A stretch of DNA of 7,603 nt from Eggerthellaceae bacterium (GTDB lineage Bacteria > Actinomycetota > Coriobacteriia > Coriobacteriales > Eggerthellaceae). The stretch is from contig DMNP01000288.1 of assembly GCA_003452695.1 (NCBI GenBank), positions 817-8,419 of the forward strand. The letters run 5' to 3'. Positions within the stretch are counted from its first letter, which is position 1. Each line of letters starts with the position of its first letter. Both the position numbers and the translations under genes were made by a program. The notes under the pieces were generated by a model. That model had not been told where the DNA came from. It worked only from the letters and a program-made list of their open reading frames with translations, and searched no databases. This document shows positions 1-5,263 of the stretch, piece by piece.

Positions 1-802
1 TCGCCAGCATGCCGCGCATCTGCATGGGGCTGACCAGCCCAGCCGTGCCCATGCGCGGCATCTGCTTGCCGGTCAGGGGATGCTTTCGCAGCTTCTTGAA
101 GAATTTCTTGTTCCATGCTTTGTTGCGTTCGGGCGCGGCAATGCGAATCTCGTGGTTGCCGCGCACGGCAATGCCCTTCAGGTTCTTGAACCCCATAACG
201 GCGCCGAGCCCCGTGCGGCCCGCTGCGCGTTCGTCGCTGGCCAGCCCGGCATAGAGCACCTGGTGCTCGCCGCCCGGCCCGATGACCATCTGGCCGAAGG
301 GGCGTTTCGCGCCCCATTTCTGCTCGAGCAGCCGCGCGATGCGCTCCTGGGCGGGCGTTACGTTCAGGCCCCACAGGCCGTCGGCTTCGGCGTCATGGTA
401 TTCCACGGTGCCGTTTTCGATGCTTATCCAGGTGGGCGATTCGCACGCCCCTCGCACGATAATCGCATCCAGGCCGGCTTTCTTCAGGTGCAGCCCGAAG
501 GTGCCCCCGCAGTTCGAAGACGCCACGATGCCCGTTTGGGGCGAAAGCGCCGACACGTTGAAGCGGCTCGAGCACGGCGCGCCCGTACCCGTTAGAGGGC
601 CCGTGGATACGATGATGGGATTCTCCGCCGAAAGCGCCTGTTCGTGTCCCGTGAGCAAGTCGTCGAGAATCTTCGCGGCCATTATCTTGCCGCCGATGAA
701 GGCGCGGCGGTCGTCGTCTGTCCAGGGATATTCACGTGCCGTTCGCGTGGTCAAGTCGATTTCCAGGACCTTGCCCATATAGCCTGCATACGACGTAGCC
801 AT
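1..802 (-). CDS. Aldehyde:ferredoxin oxidoreductase, N-terminal part (runs off window)
   Basis: Tungstopterin/4Fe-4S enzyme family that oxidises aldehydes to carboxylic acids with ferredoxin as acceptor, in the cytoplasm of anaerobes. The first 267 residues are present and correspond to the family's N-terminal pterin-binding domain. Seen: a start resembling 'GKVLxIDLTT', then 'FIGGKIMAAKIL' (36-46), 'STGPLTGTGAPCSSRFNV' (66-83), 'SSNCGGTFG' (95-103) and the hallmark 'AAGRTGLGAVMGFKNLKGIAVRG' region (193-215). Arg80 and Asn97 have the 17-residue spacing of two pterin-contacting residues known from the archaeal enzyme (from memory). The iron-sulphur cysteines belong to the missing C-terminal part. 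The ATG at 802 is preferred because GGAGGG (810-815) lies about 8 nt upstream. The substrate cannot be told from this fragment; these genes often have an electron-transfer partner, but any would lie outside the window. Base composition is GC-rich, unlike the secreted genes to the right. Confidence 0.93.
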   Translation of the reverse strand, partial: MATSYAGYMGKVLEIDLTTRTAREYPWTDDDRRAFIGGKIMAAKILDDLLTGHEQALSAENPIIVSTGPLTGTGAPCSSRFNVSALSPQTGIVASSNCGGTFGLHLKKAGLDAIIVRGACESPTWISIENGTVEYHDAEADGLWGLNVTPAQERIARLLEQKWGAKRPFGQMVIGPGGEHQVLYAGLASDERAAGRTGLGAVMGFKNLKGIAVRGNHEIRIAAPERNKAWNKKFFKKLRKHPLTGKQMPRMGTAGLVSPMQMRGMLA

Positions 803-929
803 AAAGCATCCCTCCGACCGCTGTGCCACCTGATCCGAAGCGCCACACGCTACCTAGCGCGTTCCACCGCCTTGCATCGTGGGCTTCGCGCTTTCCGACA
901 CCTGCTTCTTTCCGACTGCTTTCTCCTGC

Positions 930-958
930 ATTACGACCGCATGCGTTCATGGTATCAA
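930..958 (-). promoter_or_regulatory. Candidate sigma-70-like promoter for the oxidoreductase gene
   Basis: On the minus strand, TTGATA (958-953, five of six consensus bases) is followed after exactly 17 bp by CGTAAT (935-930, four of six). Transcription would begin near 923, giving a leader of about 120 nt before the oxidoreductase ATG at 802. The leader holds two copies of GTCGGAAAG (plus-strand positions 891-899 and 908-916). I do not recognise a known riboswitch in it. This is inference from consensus only. Confidence 0.4.
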
Positions 959-967
959 ATGAACGCA
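942..967. promoter_or_regulatory. Perfect 9-bp inverted repeat, likely operator
   Basis: TGCGTTCAT (942-950) and ATGAACGCA (959-967) are exact reverse complements separated by 8 bp. The dyad covers the -35 element and part of the spacer of the candidate oxidoreductase promoter, the classical place for a dimeric repressor, although an activator is also possible. No T-run follows on either strand, so it is not a terminator. The regulator is not in the window. Confidence 0.5.
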
Positions 968-1022
968 CGGGGCATGGCAAGAATCAGAAGCTTTGGCCTT
1001 CGAGCGCTGGCAGGCCGCAGCC

Positions 1023-1071
1023 GATGCCCTGGGATGCCCTGGGATGCCCTGGGATGCCCTGGCGATGCCCC
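1023..1071. repeat. 10-bp tandem repeat, four perfect copies
   Basis: GATGCCCTGG occurs four times without a mismatch (1023-1062) and is followed by a degraded fifth copy, CGATGCCCC (1063-1071). Further decayed relatives (GATGTCCTG around 1086) suggest an older, longer array. Units are contiguous with no spacers, so this is not CRISPR. The copy number could vary between strains by replication slippage. Confidence 0.9.
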
Positions 1072-1263
1072 GATAATTCCCTGAAGATGTCCTGATGATT
1101 CTCAGTTAACGGATTGCAGTTTGCCATATGCAGCCTTTGCCCCACCCGCTCGGGCGCTCGGCTTCTGCAGAATCGCTTGCCCCTATTCCCTGGATGTCCG
1201 GGCTGCGCAGAGCGAACTGTAATGAAACATGAACAGCACGCGCAGTCTTTTTCAGGTAAAGCA

Positions 1264-1291
1264 TTCAAAATTTCGAGAATACGGGTAGAAT
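1264..1291 (+). promoter_or_regulatory. Candidate promoter of the 80-aa gene
   Basis: TTCAAA (1264-1269, four of six consensus bases) is followed after 16 bp by TAGAAT (1286-1291, five of six). Transcription would begin near 1297-1298, giving a leader of about 60 nt before the ATG at 1360. The predicted start point coincides with the left arm of the inverted repeat at 1296-1327. Confidence 0.45.
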
Positions 1292-1295
1292 AGAT

Positions 1296-1327
1296 AGGCT
1301 TTTGCATAGCTTCCTATGGAAAAGCCT
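1296..1327 (+). promoter_or_regulatory. Leader hairpin (or operator) at the 5' end of the 80-aa gene's mRNA
   Basis: AGGCTTTT (1296-1303) pairs with AAAAGCCT (1320-1327), and inside it CATAG (1305-1309) pairs with CTATG (1314-1318). One G:G mismatch separates the two helices, and the loop is the tetranucleotide CTTC. The 13 base pairs lie exactly where the transcript is predicted to start and 21 nt before the ribosome binding site. It could be a 5' stabilising stem-loop or a DNA dyad for a repressor overlapping the start point. No U-tract follows, so it is not an attenuator-type terminator. Confidence 0.6.
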
Positions 1328-1359
1328 GCATCGAATCGAACTGGTTTGAAGGAGGAAAG

Positions 1360-1602
1360 ATGCGCAAGCAGAAGACGTTCGAAGGGAAGAAACACGTTTA
1401 CGACACGGCCAAGGCCGAGGCCCTGGGAAACCGTGCCCATAGCTATTACGGCGATCCCGCCGGCTACGAGGAAACCCTGTACAAGACCAAGAAGGGCCTG
1501 TACTTCCTGTGGGGCCTCGGCGGGGCCGAAAGCCCCTACAACGCTGGCGAGGACATCCGTCCCATCTCCGAAAAGGAGGCCAAGGCCTGGCTCGAGGCCT
1601 AA
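1360..1602 (+). CDS. Small conserved-type hypothetical protein, 80 aa
   Basis: The function is unknown. The start is well supported: AAGGAGG (1349-1355) lies 4 nt before the ATG. The protein is soluble, highly charged and has no signal peptide or membrane segment. It reads as one small domain: 'YDTAKAEALGN' (14-24), a middle 'LYKTKKGLYFLWGLGG' (40-55), and a closing 'IRPISEKEAKAWLEA' (66-80). From memory this pattern (YDT..A..., LY.TKKG.(W/F)FL.G.GG, I.P(L/I)S..EA..WLE) is typical of small uncharacterised proteins common on plasmids and integrative elements, though also found chromosomally; no catalytic residues are assigned to it. It is a single-gene transcription unit, with its own promoter and leader hairpin upstream and a strong terminator 36 nt after the stop. 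Codon use is GC-rich, like the flanking oxidoreductase. Confidence 0.85.
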   Translation: MRKQKTFEGKKHVYDTAKAEALGNRAHSYYGDPAGYEETLYKTKKGLYFLWGLGGAESPYNAGEDIRPISEKEAKAWLEA

Positions 1603-1637
1603 GAGCTCGCACGCCGAAATCGGACGGCACGCAACAC

Positions 1638-1677
1638 GGGGCCCCGCAAGCACACATCGCGCTTGCGGGGCCCCTTT
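1638..1677 (+). terminator. Intrinsic terminator after the 80-aa gene
   Basis: GGGGCCCCGCAAGC (1638-1651) and GCTTGCGGGGCCCC (1661-1674) form a perfect 14-bp stem with a 9-nt loop, followed by TTT. The T-run is short, but the stem is very stable and lies 36 nt after the stop codon. Confidence 0.8.
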
Positions 1678-1715
1678 GCGCTGCGCAGCAACCCCCGCCA
1701 CATGCGGGATAGCGA

Positions 1716-1820
1716 GCCGATTCCATGCAGACCCGCCGAACGCAGGAACTTTGACCTGTGGAAACCAGCCTCCAACAGACGCGCTCGCGGCGAAAAGGGC
1801 ATAATGGGGCCCGTTAAGCT
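1716..1820. repeat. Repeat copy A (left-truncated) of the ~127-bp palindromic family
   Basis: This copy matches copy B (2088-2192) at roughly 95% over about 100 bp, from GCCGATTCCATGCAG onward. Differences are single-base changes such as TTTGACCTGTGG versus TATGACCTGCGG. It lacks the left palindrome. Its right palindrome is degenerate: GGCATAA (1798-1804) faces TTAAGCT (1814-1820) instead of TTATGCC. An internal stem CGCAGG/CCTGTG survives through a G:T wobble. Short frames read through it (..CGNQPPTDALAAK..) have no ribosome binding site and are not proposed as genes. Confidence 0.85.
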
Positions 1821-2065
1821 CTTCTCGGCGTCTAGAAAATGCAACCATGTGCAAATAGCATGCGCATTTCATTCTGATTTTTGAGCATGATCCGCGTTTA
1901 CCCTGTTCGCTAATTGCGACCGAAAATAGAGGGCATGTTATTCGATGCCGCAAACTGTTTTGACATCTCCTGCCTGCCGCCCCCCAGGCGCGTGCTTTCG
2001 AGCTGGCTCTTGCTTTCGAACTGGCTCTTCGGCATTGGGCTGTAACGTGCGCGTGGATGCTGGCT
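1821..2065. other. Non-coding stretch between repeat copies, with an 18-bp tandem duplication
   Basis: TGCTTTCGAGCTGGCTCT (1993-2010) is followed directly by TGCTTTCGAACTGGCTCT (2011-2028), differing at one base. A short GCCTG/CAGGC palindrome lies just upstream, around 1974-1989. No gene or clear promoter is visible. An isolated TTGACA at 1961 lacks a matching -10. Confidence 0.7.
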
Positions 2066-2192
2066 GGGCATAATAGAACCTTATTATGCCGATTCCATGC
2101 AGACCCGCCTAACGCAGGAACTATGACCTGCGGAAACCAGCCTCCAACAGACGCGCTCGCGGCAAAAAGGCATAATAGGGCCCCGTTATGCC
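2066..2192. repeat. Repeat copy B (most complete), flanked by palindromes
   Basis: The left end is a perfect 9-bp inverted repeat, GGCATAATA (2067-2075) and TATTATGCC (2082-2090). The right end is GGCATAA (2169-2175) and TTATGCC (2186-2192) around a GGGCCC core. Between them lie a CGCAGG/CCTGCG stem (2113-2118 and 2127-2132) and a CGCGCTCGCG mini-palindrome. There is no coding capacity for a transposase. The layout fits a small non-autonomous (MITE-like) or REP/BIME-like element, or a structured RNA. I do not recognise a named family and see no clear target-site duplication. Confidence 0.85.
2164..2192 (-). terminator. Terminator-like hairpin with T5 on the minus strand, inside repeat B
   Basis: Read on the minus strand, the right palindrome of copy B (GGCATAA...TTATGCC, with a GGGCCC core) is followed directly by TTTTT (2168-2164). 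This gives the standard shape of an intrinsic terminator for leftward transcription. Copy A keeps a similar hairpin followed by TTTT. No leftward gene ends nearby, so it belongs to the repeat rather than to a host gene. Confidence 0.4.
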
Positions 2193-2271
2193 CCTTGCCT
2201 GCTGACTCGTTGGGTGTGTGTACCGATGAACTGGGATTTCGTCATGTTGCCGTCGCAAGCATGGTTCGGCT

Positions 2272-2362
2272 GGGCATAATAGGGCCTTATTATGCCATTC
2301 CCAATGGGAAATTAGCTTGTCAGCGTGCTTACACCTGCGGAAAGCCGGCGCCAACTTATCGC
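2272..2362. repeat. Repeat copy C (diverged)
   Basis: The left palindrome is intact: GGCATAATA (2273-2281) and TATTATGCC (2288-2296), preceded by the same GGCTGG as in copy B. After 36 bp the sequence rejoins copy B at ACCTGCGGAAA (2333 onward) and continues as GCCGGCGCCAAC where B has CCAGCCTCCAAC. The near-equal spacing (35 bp in B) shows common descent. Similarity fades after about 2362 and the right palindrome is lost. Confidence 0.7.
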
Positions 2363-2519
2363 TGGCAATTCCTTCCATAAACAATACAGCGGCTTGGGCA
2401 AAATTGACAAAACTTGCGAGGGCGCACATCCTTTGGCCTGTTGGCCTCCCGATACCTGTCTGTCCTATTCGATTTCCAGATATCATAGATGTCATCAGCA
2501 ATCGTTAAGAAAGGGCTTC

Positions 2520-3206
2520 ATGGTGAAGAAGAGGATGATAGGGAATATGGTAAAACGAAAGCTCGTGGCAATGGTAACGGCAATGCTCATGGCGACCTCG
2601 CTCCTTCCGACGATGGCGTTTGCTTCGCAACCATTCGCGACGGCATCTACTCCCAGTGTGTCGGCGTTGTCAACCCAGGTGTCTTCGGGGGTGGCGAAGG
2701 CAAAGGTTTCAAAGAAGAAGGTGCAGGCACTATATAAGAAGATTCTGAAGAAAGCCGCTCGCGGGAAAGGAGTCTTCAGTATGCAGCGAGCGCATGTAGA
2801 CACATCGAATGCGAGCTTTTGGGAGGAATCTCTTTGTTATGCAGTCTGCGACGTCGATCGAAACGGAACATCCGAGTTGCTGATTCGGGCTGGCCTCTAT
2901 ACATACGACACCTACTGGCATGTTTTCACGGTGAGCGGAAAGAAATCATGTTACTTGGGCACTTTTGGAAACGGCGCCGTAATGGCGAAGGGGAAGTCAG
3001 GGAATCTGCACGTGTGGAATGCCCGGCAGGGGTACTGCTGGGCATGCTCGATAGCCATTTCAGGCGGGAAGGTCGTTAGTCGGCAGGTAGTTTTTGATAG
3101 CAATGAATCTGCAGGTTTTCCTTCATATAAGCACTACGTGAAAACGAAGAGTTTGAAGCCGTTAAGATTGTCTCCGGTTTCCAAGTACGGATTGCTGAAA
3201 AAGTAA
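2520..3206 (+). CDS. Secreted protein with Ca-binding-like D-x-D-x-N-G loop, 228 aa
   Basis: This is an exported protein of unknown function. The ATG at 2520 is chosen because AAAGGG (2510-2515) lies 4 nt upstream; in-frame ATGs at 2535 and 2547 are alternatives that keep the signal peptide. The signal peptide has a basic n-region (1-14), a hydrophobic core (15-32) and a likely cleavage after AFA (33-35). A Ser/Thr/Ala-rich stretch (36-57) and a lysine-rich helix-like segment (59-82) follow. The folded part (about 85-228) contains 'CDVDRNGTSELLI' (110-122), like the D-x-D-x-(D/N)-G-x-x-E/D-L loops of FG-GAP/VCBS-type calcium sites, then alternating aromatic strands and 'GYCWACSI' (171-178). 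Five cysteines (106, 110, 144, 173, 176) could form disulphides. No LPxTG or C-terminal anchor is present. It is the first of three consecutive secreted-protein genes and is less GC-rich than the flanking genes. Confidence 0.85.
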   Translation: MVKKRMIGNMVKRKLVAMVTAMLMATSLLPTMAFASQPFATASTPSVSALSTQVSSGVAKAKVSKKKVQALYKKILKKAARGKGVFSMQRAHVDTSNASFWEESLCYAVCDVDRNGTSELLIRAGLYTYDTYWHVFTVSGKKSCYLGTFGNGAVMAKGKSGNLHVWNARQGYCWACSIAISGGKVVSRQVVFDSNESAGFPSYKHYVKTKSLKPLRLSPVSKYGLLKK

Positions 3207-3325
3207 GCGAATCGCGCATTTAGCCACGGAGCGGCAGCATAATCGCGCAGCTGTCGAACGACCAATCGAATGGTTCGCGCCATCTTCGCTACTGAAGGCA
3301 ACCGGGGGAAATATCTGAGTGTGGG

Positions 3326-5152
3326 GTGATGATGATGAAGCAGAGAAGCAGGTGTCTTCTCATCCTGATTATAACGTTGGCGATGCTCGGGATGCTGCCC
3401 GCATTTGCCTTCGCCGATGGGCTTAACCTATATACCGCAAGTGATGTCGTTCCTGGCTCTGCTTGCGCCGTGTTGTACAAGAACGGCGATCTCGTGCTTC
3501 AGCGCACAACAAAACCCGATGGGGGAAAGGGCCACGCAGATGCCGATGTCTCAAAGAAGTTTGACAGCTTATACAGCGAGTTCGAGGAAGATGGGGAAAT
3601 CTACATAGCACCGAGCTGGATAGAAAGCCGCGACGATATTAAAGCCGTTTCGGTTCGCGGCAATGTTTCCGTTGGCCGTTTGAGAAATCTGTTTTCAGAA
3701 TGCATGAACCTGAGGGATGTTGATTTGGCGGGGCTTGACACGTCTCGGGTCACCGATGCATCTGACATGTTTCATAAGAATTTCATGCTAGAGTCAATCG
3801 ATTTATCCGTCTTGGATCTATCGAGCGTAACAACGATGAACGGAATGTTTGCTGATTGTTGCTATCTCCAGGCAGTTAATTTGTCGGGCATCGACACCAC
3901 CGATGTTGACACCGATTGGATGTTCGCCAATTGCCAAGCCCTTTCCACCCTCGTAATCGGCCCGGAAGCCAGGTTCTCTGAGGAGTGCTTTCTTCCCGAT
4001 GGGAGCTGGACCCAGAAGGGCACGGGCAAGGTGATGTCATCGACCCGAGGCTTTATAGCTGCTACTGGACACTCCGACATGGCGGGAGAGTGGCGTTTCA
4101 AGAGTTCGCAGGCGCATATCGATAAGGGCGCATACGCTATACTTTACTCGAACGGCGATTTCGTAATACAGAATACGGCGAAACCGGACGGCGCTCCCGA
4201 CCATTACGCTTCGAACGTGGTCGAAACATATGAGAAGATTGGCCGCTTTATCCATAATGAAGACGGCTCGTATGTGAAACCTTGGTTTTCCCGGAAAGAC
4301 GAGATACGGCGCGTAATCGTTGCTGACAGGGTGGTCGTCGGTGGATATGCGGGAGCCAGCTCGATGTTTAAGGGCTGCAAGAACCTGGTTTCGGCAGATT
4401 TGTCCAATTTGGTATCCAGGGAATCGTGCTCTGTCTTTGCTGGATGCTCGTCTCTTTCCGTTCTCGTGCTCGGTCGGGATTTGACTCTCGAAAACGACTG
4501 CCATTTGTTGGAAGGTGCATGGACCTCGTATACCGACGGGGCTTCTTTTAAGGCGACTTCGAAATTCCTGGCTGCGTTCAACAAGAGGCCCATGCCGGGT
4601 ATATGGGTAAGGTCCGGCGTTCCCATAAGCATTGCGTTTGCGAAAGTCCGCATTCCCCCGCAGAAGTACACGGGAAGCGCTCTTCGGCCAAGGCCTACGG
4701 TGAAACTCGGGAAGCAGAAGCTCGTGGTGGATAAGGATTTCACCGTTACCTACAAATGCAACAAAAATGCGGGGAATGCGATCGCCATTGTAAAAGGCAG
4801 GGGTCTTTACGGCGATACCGCCAAGCGACTATTCGTCATAGCAAAAGCTGCCAATCCCATGAAGGTAGTGGGAGAGCGGGTGGTAATACGCTACAGCAAA
4901 TCGAAGAACCTGCAGGTGAGTGCAGCGCTGGCTTATACGTTCGCGAAAAAATCCGTAGGGGAAATTGAATACAGGCAGATTAAAAAAGGGTCTTCACGGC
5001 ACCTGAAGGTGAATTCCAAAAGCGGCTCGATTACGGTCTTAAAAGGAACCCCAAGAAAGATGCACATAATTAGAGTCGCCGTTGATGCGAAAGGCGACAA
5101 GAACCATAAGCTAGCATCGAGAATTGTGTCGGTAAAGGTGCGAGTGCGATGA
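3326..5152 (+). CDS. BspA/DUF285-type surface protein with duplicated module, 608 aa
   Basis: This is a secreted, probably surface-associated protein; relatives are thought to act in adhesion. The signal peptide (1-30) ends in AFAFA before Asp31. Module 1 (about 44-259) has an opening 'CAVLYKNGDLVLQRTTKPDG' (47-66), three DUF285/BspA-like repeats of the kind 'MF..C..L..vdLSglDTS.VT' (about 121-206), and a closing 'SWTQKGTGK...F.AATGHSDMAGEWRF'. Module 2 (267-430) repeats the plan ('YAILYSNGDFVIQNTAKPDG', 270-289) but has only about two MF..C repeats. An Ig-like 'YTGSALRP.PTV....L....DFTVTYK.N.NAG.A' domain (436-506) and a lysine-rich beta module (509-607), shared with the next gene, follow. 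No LPxTG is present. The start is uncertain: GTG at 3326 is followed by three ATGs (3329, 3332, 3335). The weak GGGG (3323-3326) best suits 3335, and the choice changes at most three residues. Confidence 0.88.
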   Translation: MMMMKQRSRCLLILIITLAMLGMLPAFAFADGLNLYTASDVVPGSACAVLYKNGDLVLQRTTKPDGGKGHADADVSKKFDSLYSEFEEDGEIYIAPSWIESRDDIKAVSVRGNVSVGRLRNLFSECMNLRDVDLAGLDTSRVTDASDMFHKNFMLESIDLSVLDLSSVTTMNGMFADCCYLQAVNLSGIDTTDVDTDWMFANCQALSTLVIGPEARFSEECFLPDGSWTQKGTGKVMSSTRGFIAATGHSDMAGEWRFKSSQAHIDKGAYAILYSNGDFVIQNTAKPDGAPDHYASNVVETYEKIGRFIHNEDGSYVKPWFSRKDEIRRVIVADRVVVGGYAGASSMFKGCKNLVSADLSNLVSRESCSVFAGCSSLSVLVLGRDLTLENDCHLLEGAWTSYTDGASFKATSKFLAAFNKRPMPGIWVRSGVPISIAFAKVRIPPQKYTGSALRPRPTVKLGKQKLVVDKDFTVTYKCNKNAGNAIAIVKGRGLYGDTAKRLFVIAKAANPMKVVGERVVIRYSKSKNLQVSAALAYTFAKKSVGEIEYRQIKKGSSRHLKVNSKSGSITVLKGTPRKMHIIRVAVDAKGDKNHKLASRIVSVKVRVR

Positions 5153-5197
5153 GGGCGCGAAAGTGCATGGCGATTCCCGCATGCTGAAGTTGATGCG

Positions 5198-5212
5198 CCA
5201 CATATAATGTGG
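5198..5212. promoter_or_regulatory. Palindrome centred on TATAAT before the PPC-repeat gene
   Basis: CCACAT (5198-5203), ATA, and ATGTGG (5207-5212) form a perfect dyad whose middle contains the consensus -10 hexamer TATAAT (5203-5208), 55 nt before the ATG at 5264. No convincing -35 lies 16-18 bp upstream and there is no extended -10 TG. This arrangement suits an activator-dependent promoter or one whose -10 is covered by a repressor. A small bulged hairpin (5165-5184) without a T-run lies between it and the previous stop. Confidence 0.45.
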
Positions 5213-5263
5213 ATTGTGTGGTGGCTGTTTATACGTAATGACCACGTTAGTTAGGGGGTAGCA

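Larger units (their letters stand above)
803..1359. other. 557-bp divergent intergenic region
   Basis: This stretch separates the leftward oxidoreductase from the rightward 80-aa gene. It holds the oxidoreductase promoter and dyad, a small CGCTA/TAGCG palindrome (848-859), a 10-bp tandem repeat at 1023, and the promoter and hairpin of the next gene. No open frame in it has a ribosome binding site or protein-like composition, so I see no gene here. Confidence 0.6.

Noticed and set aside
80..782. Plus-strand open frames of 166-171 codons across the left end
   Set aside because: They lie antisense to the well-recognised oxidoreductase gene; the translations are Pro/Arg/Ala-rich, without ribosome binding sites, as expected of GC-rich shadows.
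1023..1071. CRISPR-like array
   Set aside because: The units are 10 bp and contiguous with no spacers, and no cas gene is present.
1316..1804. 162-codon plus-strand frame overlapping the 80-aa gene
   Set aside because: It is out of frame with the better-supported gene, reads through the terminator stem and into the repeat, and is Arg/Pro/Thr-rich without domain character.
1252..1953. 233-codon minus-strand open frame over the 80-aa gene and the first repeat
   Set aside because: It runs antisense through the 80-aa gene, its terminator hairpin and repeat A. It has no ribosome binding site and its composition changes at each of these borders.
2057..2380. Short frames inside the repeat copies (..CGNQPPTDALAAK..)
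   Set aside because: They exist because the repeat lacks stops in that frame. There is no ribosome binding site and the frame is not kept in the diverged copy C.
2404..2486. Exact TTGACA at 2404-2409 and TATCAT at 2481-2486 as a promoter for the 228-aa gene
   Set aside because: The TTGACA has only a three-of-six -10 (CATCCT) at 17 bp, and the TATCAT has no -35. Neither pair is convincing enough to annotate.
3258..3282. Possible hairpin (CGAAC...GTTCG) after the 228-aa gene as a terminator
   Set aside because: The pairing is broken by mismatches or a bulge and no T-run follows.
4037..4743. Minus-strand frames of 155 and 179 codons inside the BspA-type gene
   Set aside because: They are antisense to a clearly domain-bearing gene with a signal peptide and internal repeats.
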